Shown: positions 34,280 to 45,833, counted from the first letter of the stretch. The stretch: 64,000 nt of DNA from Gonatopus flavifemur (GCA_018340375.1 JAFFJZ010000007.1:24960001-25024000), one strand, 5' to 3'. Translations and numbers: made by a program. The notes: generated by a model not told the origin, from the sequence alone.

Positions 34280-34285
34280 AATAAA
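34280..34285 (+). terminator. Candidate polyadenylation signal of Sar1
   Basis: AATAAA (GTTAATAAATTAA) lies 351 bp past the Sar1 stop. Others exist further on, so the choice is tentative. Confidence 0.4.
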
Positions 34286-34472
34286 TTAATTTAAAAATCT
34301 TCTATTGGTTTTTTTTCAAACAGTTATTTTAGAGTGTTTTACGATGAAAATTCTAGGACTATAATTGAAAAATGGTGAATAGTTGAATACAAGATATTCA
34401 CTTTTATTTGATAATTAATTTAAATGAGTTGATGATTTAAATGGGTTTTTTTAAATGGAAATATTATGTGTG

Positions 34473-34489
34473 TATATATATATATATAC
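34473..34489. repeat. (TA)n microsatellite
   Basis: There are about eight TA units in an AT-rich intergenic stretch between the convergent genes. Confidence 0.8.
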
Positions 34490-34828
34490 ACAACGTTATA
34501 ATTTGTCATTCTAAGAGAAAAACCAAACGAAATTGATCGAAGATTATTTTTTCCAATGTTTTCTCTTTTTTATTTTCATGACGAATGTAACACAAATCTT
34601 GTATAAAGTTTACAGATAGAAACTTCAATATTATTAAAGATGTTTAATGATTTTGATAAATAAAAAGATAAAACATTTTTTTACGTCGTCACTTTTGATT
34701 ACTTGAACGAAAATTGAATTTTTTCTCACACGAACGCTTCCATAGTTAACATTTGGATTAAGAAATAAAAGTATAAAAGTATTTTTCAATCTCGACACTG
34801 TAGGTATAAGCGCTTCAAATGTTTTTTG

Positions 34829-34834
34829 TTTATT
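34829..34834 (-). terminator. Candidate polyadenylation signal of Hibch
   Basis: AATAAA on the minus strand lies about 140 bp beyond the stop codon at 34973. Confidence 0.45.
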
Positions 34835-34972
34835 TATCTTGAATAAAACACGTTTTATATTTGAAAAAGGTATATATATTTTTCTCTTATCTGATTGTAA
34901 CAATTTCGTATAAACTTGAGTATAAAATTATTAACAAATTATTTAAAATTCAGTAAATAAAAATTGAGTTTT

Positions 34973-36628
34973 TCATAAATGGGATTGCCGTTGATCATCT
35001 AACTCCAATTCTTGTATGTTTGTTAATGGGGCGAATAATTGATCTAAGTACCCCTCTGTTACTTCCTCAAGTGCTTTTGGATTCCATTTTGGTTGATTGT
35101 CTTTATCGACAAGAAGTGCTCTAACTCCTGAAAGGAAATCCAATGAGTGATGGATGTAAGATAGAATTATTCATTTACGATCTCACCTTCTACAAAATCA
35201 CTATTTTTGTCTAGAGCTCTACAACTTAATCTGAAGTCAACTTTCAAGCATTGTGCCAAGCTCCAATCCCGACCCATGGTTACAGCTCTGTGTGTAATCT
35301 TCAAAGAAGTTGGTGACATTTTTGATAATGTTTGAACTGTCTTTTGGGCCCATTCGGAATTACTAGATTTCATTCTTGAAAAGAGAAACTTGAATTGAAA
35401 AAAACTCAATTTAGGCTGTTGTTCAAAGTATTTTACCTTTCGATTATCTCTTCGACGGAGGGTGCAGAGAAGTAATCTTCGATTTCTTGAATGTGAGGTT
35501 CCAAACTGAATTTTTGATCTTGAGGCCTCTGATGATATTTATTTAAAATTTCATCCACTTGTGGGTTTTCCGTTGTTAGTAACTCTTTTTTTAGATCTGC
35601 TAATTTTTCGGATGGAACGTAATGCGTTGCGATACCAGCAAAGAATACATCTATGCCTACGCATGATTATACTTACATTACAAGACTGATACAGATATAA
35701 ATTTATATATCTCACCTTTTAATCTATGGCCAGTCAAACCTAAAAAGAAACCTAAATTTTTATTTAATCTTGACAAAAAGTATGCTCCTCCCACGTCAGG
35801 ATGTAATCCAATGGCAGTTTCAGGCATGGCGAATACAGTTTTTTCTGTGGCGACTCTATATTTGCCGTGTACAGATAAACCAACGCCACCGCCCATAGTA
35901 ATACCATTGATCAAAGCTACATATGGTTTTTTGTATGTTCCAATCAAGTAATCGGTACTGTAATGGAGAATCCAATGTTATATTGTTTCATAAATACAAA
36001 GAAAAAGTTTTCATACCTGTATTCCATTCTAAAAAATTGTTGACCCCGTTGCATCCTATCAGGTTCATCCACAGGGGAAGTCAAACTCTTGACATCGCCA
36101 CCTGCGCAGTATGCTTTGTCACCAGCACCTTCTGTTATCACCAAGCATTTAGAGGTCTCCCAATTTTGCAATATCGGATACATTTTACTCACCATCGGTA
36201 AGTTTAATGCGTTTAGTAGTTTTGGTCTATTCAATACTATAACACCTTTGTTGCCAACCTGTTTTTTTTATAGATTAACCGATTAACAATGCATTGAACG
36301 AGACAATTACGTTAGAATATAGTACATACATCCTGAAATAGAACATCGTCTGCTGGTTCCATTTCCTTAGATTGTTGTAACAGTGCTGGAGAATAAATGC
36401 GAATGATTAATTTTCATACTTTTGATGAGAATTCTGAAAGATTGTTATTATATTTACCAGAATTACTATGCACGAGGCGTGCATTGAAAACAAACCATTT
36501 GGAACGTCTATTGATGCTATAGTCATTCAATTTTTTGACAATATTTTTCATCTGTAAAGAAGAAGCAATAATTACCCTCATGTATTTATGAATATTTCAA
36601 AATAAAAGAATACTTGCCATTTTTGCAT
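34973..36628 (-). CDS. Hibch: 3-hydroxyisobutyryl-CoA hydrolase, mitochondrial
   Basis: Minus-strand coding exons are 36614-36628 (tentative), 36458-36551, 36330-36385, 36017-36258, 35716-35957, 35437-35656, 35187-35374 and 34973-35127. The junctions are GT-AG and in phase, giving 403 residues. If translation starts at the first ATG of exon 2 (36551), it is 398. The N-terminus [19 protein letters not shown] is basic and suits mitochondrial import. Crotonase-fold hallmarks are [28 protein letters not shown], the oxyanion-hole loop [15 protein letters not shown], and [20 protein letters not shown] with the catalytic Glu and Asp. [11 protein letters not shown] and [22 protein letters not shown] are typical of HIBCH. 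Family role: hydrolysis of 3-hydroxyisobutyryl-CoA in valine breakdown. It appears intact. Confidence 0.95.
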
Positions 36629-37009
36629 CGATTAGTAAAACTTTATTCTTTTAAATGAGTGCCACGTATTACTAACTAATTATTAGTTCAATGAAATTCA
36701 CTTTGGTTTCAATATTCTTTAAAAGAATATTCATGAATATTGACAGTAAACAATGGTTTGAGTAATTGAATAGTCATTTGTTGAGTTAAACGGATTTACC
36801 ACTCAATGGTTTGAATATACCTACATCAAGGTTATGTCCGTTATATTATGATTATTCGAAACATTTGCTGTTTCATTAGCTTAAAACTTTCATAATATGT
36901 TTGTAATATAGAGAAGTATTGCATAATCCGTTCATAAATATGAAATATACTTCTTCGGCAAGTGATGAGATAGAAGAAAATAAATATTTGAAATATCAAG
37001 ACGTTAATA

Positions 37010-37640
37010 CCCACACAGCACTACAATGCCTGAAGAATTCTCAAAGAACTCCTTATGAAGACTCGATTAGGAATTCTTTCTTGGGAGTTCTGAGAGAATT
37101 CAAAAAGAATACAATCAGTTCTTCAAGGAAGTGCTCTGGTCAATTTTTCCACTAGAAAACTACCAGATTGTTTCAACCGTTTTTCGTCATCCGCAATATT
37201 CAAATACATCAAACTTTCCATAGTGAAAATGGGAGCGTAAGAAGGGTATGAAGCGACGCGGAAGAGTAAACGGAACAGTATCCAAGCGCGAAAAAAGCAG
37301 AAATTGAAACATTTTCCGCTTTATTTGTTTCAATCTTCGACTGGAAATTTTCATCAGGGTTGGATCAAAACATCCAGAATCAATCAAACAATCTGGGTCT
37401 GGTGTGTTTGTTGTTTAATTAAATCATTATAATTGATTACAACGAAATTTCGTTATCAGCCAATTAGAAACCTACATTTAGTTTTTTTTTTGTATTATAA
37501 CAAATATAACTCGTGTACAATTATTTTGAGATCAAAACCCGCTTCTCTCATTTATTCTGAATTTTTTCATCTAAAGATCATTGTAATTGATTGAATATTA
37601 ATGATGTAAAACGGTTGAAACGATCTAGTAGTTTTCTGGG
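37010..37640. repeat. CCCACACAGCAC piece plus a hairpin ending in poly-G
   Basis: 37010 starts CCCACACAGCACTACAATGC. 37152-37205 (TAGAAAACTACCAGATTGTTTCAACCG...) is inverted at 37592-37637 (CGGTTGAAACGATCTAGTAGTTTTCT). A G17 run follows at 37638-37654. The flanks CTCTGGTCAATTTTTCC and GATCGACCAGAGGAC also mirror each other, so this hairpin sits inside another palindrome. Confidence 0.55.
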
Positions 37641-38018
37641 GGGGGGGGGGGGGGATCGACCAGAGGACACCCTTAAGAATTCTTCGAGATCTCACACAAG
37701 CGTTCACAAAGTATTCTTAATGAGTTTCAAAAATATTCTCAAAGAACCTCCCTGATATGAGTTCAGAATAAATGCCTACTCAAATAGCACCCAAGAATCC
37801 CTGATGAATTTCGAAAAAAAGAATTCTTTAAAAACTCTTTTTGAATACAGAGTTCTTAGTGAGTTTCAAAAAGAATTCGATAAGTCAGATATTTGCGAGT
37901 TCCGTGAAAATTTTCAAAGAAGCTTCATAGAATTTTACCATGGTTAAAATATCTAAATAAACCTAAATATTTTTGAAGTAGATGTTTTCAAATCACTTGG
38001 GATATCTTCCGGGTACTT

Positions 38019-38759
38019 CCCGAAGAGAACATGAAGCTTTAGCGAACGTTCAAATTAGATCTGCATAGATCGGGTTGAAGGTTCATGAGAGCTAATTTTT
38101 AAATTCATAAACGTTCAACAAAGGTTCTACGAACGTTGAAATGTCCGCCTCGAAATGCCTTCAGGAAACGGAGATGGAACGTTCGTTGAAGGTTCATCGA
38201 AGGTTTGATAAAGCTTCACAAAAATATCTATACTTAGATTAATTTCTAATAATTCACATGAATAATCAATTGAATAATGAACATAAGTTAATGAGAATTC
38301 ATATAAGTGTAGATATTTTTGTGAAGCTTCATTAAACCTTCGATGAACCTTCAATGAACGTTCCATCTACGTTGCCTGAAAGTATTTCGAGCCGGACATT
38401 TCCACGTTCGTAGAACCTTTGTCAAAAGTTTGTGAATCTAAAAATGAGCGTTCATGAACCTTCCCTGGTTTAAAAAAACCATTGATTCTCGCCAAATCTC
38501 ACTAAATTACAGTTGAACTTGGACAATGTTCTGGCCGAATCTCATCCAGCAAATGTCAATGAGATTTGGTCAGAAAGAACAGTCGATTCTCGCCAAATCT
38601 CACTGAATCTGGCCAAATCTCATTGATTCTCAGATAATGTTCTGGCCAAATCTCATTTAATTTCATTTGTCAGAAGTAATGGATTCTTTTAACCAGGGTT
38701 CTGCCCGATCTATACAAATCTAATTGGAACGTTCGCTGAAGCTTCATGTTCTCTTCGGG
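38019..38759. repeat. CCCGAAGAGAACATGAAGC element, copy 1
   Basis: The ends CCCGAAGAGAACATGAAGCT and AGCTTCATGTTCTCTTCGGG are inverted. The interior is full of GAACGTT / AACGTTC and GGTTCAT / ATGAACC words, with the AAATATCTATACTTA / complement core. A CCCTGGTTT element interrupts it at 38463-38698. Confidence 0.88.
38463..38698. repeat. 236-bp CCCTGGTTTAAAAA element with CCAAATCTCA words
   Basis: CCCTGGTTTAAAAAAACCATTG and GGATTCTTTTAACCAGGG are the ends. TT flanks both sides (38461-38462, 38699-38700). The interior repeats GATTCTCGCCAAATCTCACT, TGGCCAAATCTCATT and complements. Confidence 0.88.
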
Positions 38760-38971
38760 AAGTGATCCTTTGAACAAGGTTGTATAGTATGTTTATAGTA
38801 CAAGTTGTATAGTATGTTTATTACATACTATACAAATACTATACTATTACATAGTATACAAATAAATATAAGATAAGTTGATTGTGCTTAAAACTTGAAC
38901 AGTTTAAAGAATTTGGTGAAATACAGTAGACTCTCCGAATGTGTCCACCGACCTCTCTTTTCAACATTCCA

Positions 38972-39232
38972 CTCTCTAAATTCTTTGGAGTGAATATTCA
39001 CTCTTCAAAGAGTCAAAATACTGCAACTCTAGAACGGAGTGGGAGCTCAACTCTTGAAGAGTGAAATTTCACTCTTTTTCCTAAGAGTGAGTTTTTCACT
39101 CCAAACACCAGAGTTGATTTCCACTCTTATAGAGTGAAAATTCACTCTTTAAGAGTGAAATTTTTCACTCTTTCGGGGTTGCAGTATTTTCACTCGGCAA
39201 GAGTGAATTTTCACTCCAAGGAATTTAGAGAG
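38972..39232. repeat. CTCTCTAAATTC element built of GAGTGAA words, copy 2
   Basis: It is nearly identical by eye to 12555-12836 but lacks about 21 bp of one AGAGTCAATATTCACTC unit. CA flanks both sides (38970-38971, 39233-39234), so the target was CA here and TA in copy 1. Confidence 0.9.
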
Positions 39233-39263
39233 CACATGACGGAAAGTTAAAAAGAGAGGTCGG

Positions 39264-39765
39264 CCCTGGTGGAAATGAAGCGTATACACAAAGCGAGAAG
39301 GGAACGTATATGAAGCGAAAAACGTTTCAACTCCCTCTTTCTGGAGCGTATGATACCCGCTTGCTGGAAAGTCATCAAATCATGCGTTCGGTATACGTTT
39401 CATAAACTTCCGATCCCGTTTCGCATATGCTTCATGTAACGTAATAGAAGGTTATATGGAGCGTATGCGAGTCATACCTATTCTGACTTCGAATAACATC
39501 TTTTAGCAGTCGGTGTCAATGACGATGCATGGCTCAGTGGATAAGATCCCACCATAGTGAAAGTCACCGGTTCGATTCTCACCACAGGGTTCAATTTTTT
39601 TGTCTAGATTTCTTGAATTTTTCTCGCTTTCTTTGTTTCAATTCCCGTTTCACATACTCTTTGTATCCTTTCCATTCGAGCTTCGTATACTTTCCTTTAA
39701 CGTTTCTGTTACCCTTCAGCATACGCTTTGTTTACTCTTTATTCTCGCTCCCATTTTCACCAGGG
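39264..39765. mobile_element. CCCTGGTG.AAATG element carrying a tRNA-like unit, copy 1
   Basis: The ends CCCTGGTGGAAATGAAGCG and CCCATTTTCACCAGGG are flanked by GG on both sides. The arms are made of GAAGCGTATRC-type words. At 39523-39590 there is an A-box match (TGGCTCAGTGG, 39530-39540), a B-box match (GGTTCGATTC, 39569-39578) and then a T8 run, which would stop Pol III. The T-stem does not pair, so it is not a functional tRNA. Confidence 0.85.
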
Positions 39766-39817
39766 GGAGGACACATTCAGAGAGTCTACTGTATATTGAA
39801 GTACATGATCCAGTGAT

Positions 39818-39963
39818 CCCGTACAGCACCGGACATTTCTACGTTGCCTCTACGTTGCCTCCGCGTGGAATCTCCGTTCATCCACGTTCTATCCACGTCC
39901 ACCATTTATCCACGTGGAGTCCACGGGGATGCGACGTGGAAGTCGGTGGATGTGCTGTTAGGG
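39818..39963. repeat. CCCGTACAGCACC...GTGCTGTTAGGG element with CCACGT words
   Basis: The inverted ends enclose CTACGTTGCC, TCCACGTTC, TCCACGTCCA, CCACGTGGA and GCGACGTGGA words. It is a GC-rich member of the CCC.....AGCAC group. Confidence 0.65.
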
Positions 39964-40309
39964 CGTTAGTGTCTGATGAATATCATAGACACCTTTAAAT
40001 TATTTTTTCTCACTGTTATTGAAAAACAACTTATTAGTAAATGTGAATGAGAATTCGATAAAATCACCGTACACGAAGGTCGTACATAAAATTCAGCGTA
40101 TAAGGAGTTCGACAATTCGCGAAATATTGTGACTTGGAGATTCGTTACTTTAAGTGCTAGCACTGCAAGGTTACGAAATCGTACTTTTCACAGAATTTGT
40201 TAGTATTTACATGGATTATTCAAGCTTTTAATTTATGAACGAATTCACCTTCTTCGCAATTTGATTGTGAAAAAAGACATTTGAAGTATTATCCATATGC
40301 ACTTATAAC

Positions 40310-40520
40310 CTCAAAACTGCTGATCTTAGAGATACAGGAGATACATTTGGTAAAACATCTTAAACATATCTTTTGAAAGACATCTTCAAGACATATCGAA
40401 AAGATGTCTTTTAAATATCTTTTCGATATGTCTCCAAGATGTCTTTCAAAAGATATCTTCAAGATGTCTCTTTGATATGTCTTGTAGATGTCTTTCAAAA
40501 GATATCTTTAAGATATCTTG
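40310..40520. repeat. Array of AAGATGTCTTTCAAAAGATAT words
   Basis: The words AAAGACATCTTCAAGACATAT, AAAAGATGTCTTTTAAATAT and GATGTCTTTCAAAAGATATC alternate orientation about seven times. The same vocabulary fills 15960-16180. Confidence 0.75.
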
Positions 40521-40559
40521 AAAATGTTCATGTTTATTGGGAATTAAATCCCAGTTTGT

Positions 40560-42064
40560 CGAATGCTCTATCTTAAATGATATGTAATCGGAGATATGCC
40601 AATTCATCTAATCGGGTTCAATGAGTATCGTGCTGATCGAGAACGTCATCGAGACATTGAAATCATGTCCATTATGAGCTGAAGATGAACGGGAAACCCC
40701 GTTTGGATAACATGGGGTCCAATCAGTGACGAAACGGTTCAATATCGTAAGCGTGCAGAAATCATGAAATTTAGGATGCTCTATTTTCAATGACATATGA
40801 TCAGAAATGTAACGATTCATCAAATAGGATTCAATGAGTGCTGTACTGATTCAAACCATTAACAGGAGTTTGAGGTTTTATGGGTTATACGCTGGATTTT
40901 CCATTCAGAATAATTGAGGATTAAGGTATTGACCGTTTGGGTTTGATGAGAGTTAGTAGTTGATATACGAGTTCAACATCACAAGTCAAGGAGCATCATA
41001 ACATTTGAGACGCTATTGTAGATGAGAAGATTCATTTAATCAGATTCAATGAAGGTTTTATCGATTCGAATTAACATCACAAATATGACAGTTTATACAT
41101 TTCAAGTTGAATATTTCAAACGGAAATATTGTGCAATATTATTCAATAGGCAAACACTTCATTTAGCATCGCAATGAGATCGGATATCGAATCCTCTATT
41201 CTCAATGAGGTGTGATCAGGAATGTGATGATTAATTCAATTGTATTCCATGAGTATCTTACCTATCCAAAATATCACCGGTAATCGGAGATTCTATAAGT
41301 GTTGGCCTGTATATTCCAATTGAATTCAGTTGGGAATTGACTGGTTAGATCCTATTTATTTCACGAGGCGATGGACCGATTGAAAATGGCGATCGTAGGA
41401 TCCACTATTCTCATGCATATTTAATGGGGGATGAGACGATTAACTCAATCAGATTGAATCAGTCTTCAGTTGATTCAGAAAATTAACGGAAATGTGAGGT
41501 TCTATAGGTCATAGGGCTGTCCCATCATGGAAATGACCGATTGGGTTTTATGGGGTTTACTGGTCAATAAATGAACTCAATTTTACAATCAATGGGAATC
41601 GTATCAGGTTCGAGGTTCTCCACTCTGAATGAGATGCTATCGTATATGTGGCGAGTCATCCAATTAAATTCAATGAGGCTTCCGCTGATTTAAACTATTA
41701 TGGAGAATTCGAGATCCTGTACAGCACAAACTGAACTTTTTCAACAAATTTTTCATTACGCAAAATGACCGATTGCATGCACTGGCATTTAACGGTAGAT
41801 CACCTGATCTAAAATCGCAATCCTACGGAAATCGTAATATGTGGGACACCGAACTGGCAACATGTAATTAATGTAATCAGGAATTTGACGGTTCATGCAA
41901 TCGGATTCAATCAGTATTCTCCTAATTCAGAGCATTATCGGTCATCTATAATTCTATAAGTTGTAAGCTGGACATTCCTACACATATTTTTGTGTGTTGT
42001 AGAAACCACAGATTAATCGTCGAAGTAGCAATTGAATCCTATTGAAATCATGTCAATTCGATGG
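40560..42064. repeat. Diverged satellite, about 212-bp period, about seven units
   Basis: Anchor text of the form CTCTATTNTCAATGA-ATATGATCAGNAATGT--CGATTCATC-AAT-GGATTCAATGAGT recurs at about 40565, 40778, (41000), 41194, 41402, 41621 and (41850), with spacing 207-217 bp. Each unit also has AACGG..ATGTGAGGTTCTATGGG and GACCGATTGGGTTTTATGGGG-type text. Units are strongly diverged, so this is an old array. Confidence 0.7.
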
Positions 42065-42068
42065 GATA

Positions 42069-42661
42069 CACGGAGAAAAAGGAATTCGCTGTGGCAACGA
42101 AATCTACTTTTGCTGGGTTCCTTTTGCCAGAGCAGCAAATTTTTTGCTGTGACAGCAAACTATTTGCTATTCCAGCAATCTTGTTAGCTGCGATAGCGAA
42201 TTTTTAGCTGTGGCAGCAAGGAATGTTTGCTATCCCAGCAAAATTTGTTTGCTATTCTGTACACGGAGATAAATTTGTAGTTGAATTTACTATGTTATTA
42301 TTGTTCCCGAGGAACAGACTGAACTATGACGGGTTCCCCCATAAAACATAGTGAATATGATCAGCATTCTATTGTTGTACCATAGTAAAAATATGCCCTT
42401 CATAGTAAAATCCGACAGAATTCAGTCTGTTCTTAGGGAACAATAATAACATAGTAAATTTAACTACAAATTTCTCTCCGTGTATATAATACTGAAAATT
42501 TGCTGGCGGAGAAAACATTTTTTGCTGCCACAGCTAAAAAATTGCTGTCGTAGCTAACACGATTGCTGTTATAGCAAATTTTTAGCTAGGTCAGCAAAAA
42601 GTTTTGCTATTCTATATATAATACCTCGATTTTCTGCGTCAGCAAATTTTTTCTCTCCGTG
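42069..42661. repeat. CACGGAGAAAAAGG element with AGCAAA/TTTGCT words
   Basis: CACGGAGAAAAAGGAATTCGC and TTTTTTCTCTCCGTG are the ends, with TA on both sides. The interior is TTTGCTATTCCAGCAA, TTTTAGCTGTGGCAGCAA and complements. The paralogous unoccupied site at 44470 (GGGATATAAACTGG) matches the joined flanks here. Split by 42262-42482. Confidence 0.9.
42262..42482. repeat. 221-bp CACGGAGATAAATT element with ACATAGTAAAT words, copy 1
   Basis: CACGGAGATAAATTTGTAGTTG and CAACTACAAATTTCTCTCCGTG-type ends are flanked by TA. AATTTACTATGTTATTATTG and its complement, and GGAACAGACTGAA / TTCAGTCTGTTC, form the arms. It is nested in 42069-42661. Confidence 0.88.
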
Positions 42662-42663
42662 TA

Positions 42664-43080
42664 CAAACCGGAAATATATGTCCAAATGCATATTGATTCT
42701 CATGTCCCTGGTAAAAACGAAGTGTAACAAAATACATTTGCGATGCATTCCACAGCGCGAAACACCACTCTGGGTACATTCGGATGAACCTCGCATTGCA
42801 CTGTAACTACAGTGTAACACTTTATTTTCACCAGGGGTACTTCAAACGTCATTCTTCTGATTAAATACATCGTATGCATTGATCAGAATACAGACGAACT
42901 CTCATCACTTGAATCATCAAATAGCTGATTCAATGCATTCAATCTACATTGAGGGGCTCGCAGATGCTCATTGGTTAATGCCAATTCGAATCATGAAAGT
43001 ACGTATTGAATCCAATAAACATACGGTCCAATCGCCCGTATATTCACTTACAATTCCTGATTCAATTCCAACGAAACCAA
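42664..43080. repeat. Direct duplication, left copy (partner 44476-44755)
   Basis: ACCGGAAATATATGTCCAAA ... CAAACGTCATTCTTCTGATTAAATACATCGTATGCATTGATCAGAAT ... ACATACGGTCCAATCGCCCGTATATTC matches 44476-44755 in the same orientation. This copy carries the extra element 42706-42836. Confidence 0.78.
42706..42836. repeat. 131-bp CCCTGGTAAAAACG element
   Basis: CCCTGGTAAAAACGAAGTGT and ACACTTTATTTTCACCAGGG are the ends, with GT on both sides. The unoccupied partner site at about 44520 (TCATGAACTTCAAACG) supports the boundaries. TGTAACA / TGTTACA words lie inside. Confidence 0.88.
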
Positions 43081-43089
43081 TTGCTCTTG

Positions 43090-44400
43090 TACATATATTA
43101 GAAACCACAGCCCAGGTGAAAATTGACGATTGGCACTAGGATGGCGCAACACTGACAAAGATTGGCCGAGCCTTGGCGATTAGCAAGGTGCAAGCTTGAA
43201 ATGATAACATCGTTACAGGCTCCATTGATGTATTCTGCCAATCACGGACCAACATTGGTACGATTATGGCAGTCAAATCAGCCATCATTGGCAACCCTTG
43301 AAAAAATTTGTCGCTCGATCTAAATCCAAGATTGGATCATGCTTGTACTCATTACGAACCAAGACTGATAGACGAATTTTTTTATGGTCTGCCAATGGTC
43401 AGATGTTTTATGCATTCAAAGGAGGTACCATCATTTATTACACATAAATGATGTTGACTGCTAAATTTGAGTCAATACTATGATAGTACTGAGTCAATAT
43501 TCGGCCAAAATTGATTCAACTTTGCGACAATCCCGCGCCAACGTTGAGCCAATGTTGTGCCGATGTTCAACTCTATGTTGAACGATTGCAAAAATATAAT
43601 CAAAATTCAGAGTCATTTATTTCCGACATCGATTGCTTCCCCCCCTCCACACATGTTAAGAAGTACAGCCCGAACCTGAAATATTTTATACAACCAGGGC
43701 CACAGAATATCTGTATACATTGAAACGAAGAAACTTATTTGATTAATCCAATACAAGATGTGTTTATAAGTTGAATATAACTCAATGACCACTGGTTACC
43801 TTACAAATCAATTACATCAAGTATAATTCAAATTCTGATGTCCACGAGTCCATGGGTCTGCACAGCTAAAATCTCTCCTTCGATGAAGGACCTATGATGA
43901 AGACAACAATTTTCAAATCAGAAGGTTATATGATGCTTATATATCAACCGCATAGTTCGTTGAGCGCTTGCGAGAAACGAACCGAGCGTTGGAAACAATA
44001 CCGAAGGGTGGCGCTTTGACATTGGACGCGGGAATTTTTGTATGGAGACGTATAATTGAGGATCGTGGCTAGCCTGAGCCAAGCTTTGACCAGGCTTGGC
44101 ACTGCATTGGGTACTCATTTCTTCTAAACGTTGTCAACGTTTGGATTAATACTCAGCCGTGCTATGAAATTGTTCGTATGAAGTTAATTTCTTTTGTCCA
44201 CACGATATTGGGACAACGATGAACCATGATTGGCACAATCTTGAGCCAATGATGGATTGATCATTGGAAATTATGATTCCCAACATTGGTGCAACATTGT
44301 GCCACTTGTCAGTCAACGTTGGCTCGATATAGATTTCCAAGCCTTGGATGTCAGCATTGCGCCTATCTATTTTCCATCGTCAGTATTGGCGCAAGTAAGA
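43090..44400. repeat. Region of CCAAC.TTGGC words
   Basis: CCAACATTGGT, GCCAATGTTG, CCAACGTTGGC, GCACAATCTTGAGCCAAT and similar words recur in both orientations between CCCAGGTGAAAATTGACG (43092) and about 44380. It is probably one or two word-repeat elements. The right end was not fixed. Confidence 0.5.
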
Positions 44401-44475
44401 AATTTTCACATGAGAGATTATTCGTTGGAATGCCCATTGAATCCTATTCGAATCATCATATCAATTTCATGGGAT

Positions 44476-44755
44476 ATAAACTGGAAATATATGTCCAAAC
44501 GCGTATTGATTCTCATGAACTTCAAACGTTATTCGACTGATTAGATACATCATATGCATTGCTCAGAATGCAGACGAAGTCTCATCACTTGAATTATCAA
44601 CTAGCTGATTCAATTCATTCAACGTAGATTGAGCAGCTCGCGGATGCTCATTGATTAATTTAAATTCGAATCATGAAAGTACTGATTGAATCCGATAAAC
44701 ATACGGTCCAATCGCTTGTATATTCCGTCAGTTTCCTGATTCAGTTTCATTGACA
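44476..44755. repeat. Direct duplication, right copy (partner 42664-43080)
   Basis: It is the unoccupied homologue of the left copy for two separate insertions, which makes it an internal control for their boundaries. Confidence 0.78.
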
Positions 44756-45178
44756 CTCGTTGCCTATTACAGCTTATTCAATAAATCACTCTGATCCGCT
44801 CCACGTCCTATTGGAGAATAAGAAAGTGCATCCCATTCATCCAATTGGGTTCAACAGGCATTTCGCTTGCACAATATTCCTAATCAATCCAATTGGTCGA
44901 TTGATCAAAAGGATTTGGTCATAATCAATCGTTTCTTTTAACCAGGGCTCACAATGAATAAAATGTAATGATAAAGAACTCTTTTACAACTCGTATGCTA
45001 TTTGGAATTCCAATATTCCAGAAGACGTTTTAAGAATATTGATAATACCCCCGATGTATCCAGAAAACGTTATGCTTGAATTAAAGCGAGTGATTCTTTC
45101 TATTGCTCCAGATATCACTACAGCTATTTCGAGTATTATTCTGTTTGGTACATGTGTAATATGCTCATTATAAGGATA

Positions 45179-45420
45179 CACTGTAAAAAGTACTCGGATT
45201 TTTCCTATACTCATAGTATTTGAATTTCCCTGCTTTTGTATGCGAAATGAATTTCCGATGACATGTATAGGAATTTTCATATAAAAATATATGAGAATTC
45301 ACATTTTCATAGGAAAATGTTTCCAGTAAATTCATAGGATTTTTTCCATACAATGTATATGTTAATGACTGAACTTCATATAAATGTATATAAAGTTTTC
45401 CATAAAAATTTCTTACAGTG
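45179..45420. repeat. 242-bp CACTGTAAAAAGT element with CATAGGAAAA words
   Basis: CACTGTAAAAAGTACTCGG and AATTTCTTACAGTG are the ends, with TA on both sides. CATAGGAATT / TTCCTATA and TATATGAGAATTC words lie inside. Confidence 0.85.
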
Positions 45421-45560
45421 TAATTACACTCATTGCAAGAATAATTACACTTGATTCGAACATAGAGTATACCTAATTTAGGCGTACATTATGCTCATTT
45501 CGAGGGGTTTTTATGCTTGAATCAAGTATATTGTATGTTCGAATCGAGTGGATTATTCTT

Positions 45561-45833
45561 ACCGAGAAAAAAATAATAGATCTACTGAGATCTAGGTAGA
45601 TCTCTTGAGATATACGTGGATCTCTTCAGGTCTAAATTTTGGCAAAAAAGGTCTACAAGGTCTACAGAGATCTCCAAAAATCTTTTTGAATTTTTCTATA
45701 TTTTTTTTTTGATTCCTTGCAAAATTGGAATCTTTGGGAGTGAGTGGATATCAGGAAACTCCAAAGATTGTTGCCCAAGTTGAGATGGTGAGATGTAAGT
45801 AGATATGAACAGATTTGTAGATTTTTTTCTCGG
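45561..45833. repeat. CCGAGAAAAAAAT element with AGATCTAC words
   Basis: ACCGAGAAAAAAATAATAGATC and GTAGATTTTTTTCTCGGG are the ends. TT flanks both sides, confirmed against the host hairpin's other arm (ATTATTCTTGCAATGAG). GAGATCTAGGTAGATCTCTT and GGTCTACAAGGTCTACAG words lie inside. Confidence 0.78.

Larger units (their letters stand above)
38924..39791. repeat. pogo/Tigger-like MITE, CAGTAGACTCTC ends
   Basis: CAGTAGACTCTCCGAATGTG and CACATTCAGAGAGTCTACTG are the ends, with TA on both sides. Inner arms GACCTCTCTTTT / AAAAGAGAGGTC follow. It has been hit twice, at 38972-39232 and 39264-39765. The CAGTRGA-type end and TA duplication fit the pogo branch of Tc1/mariner. Confidence 0.78.

Noticed and set aside
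39523..39590. Functional tRNA gene
   Set aside because: A and B boxes are good, but the T-stem and acceptor stem do not pair and the unit sits inside a transposon. Treated as tRNA-like.
39529..39998. Overlapping plus-strand frames of 95 and 132 codons
   Set aside because: They cross the right arm of the tRNA-like element and the CCACGT element. There is no protein signature.
40560..42064. CRISPR-like regular repeats
   Set aside because: Units are about 212 bp, diverged and without distinct spacers, and the host is a eukaryote. This is a satellite.
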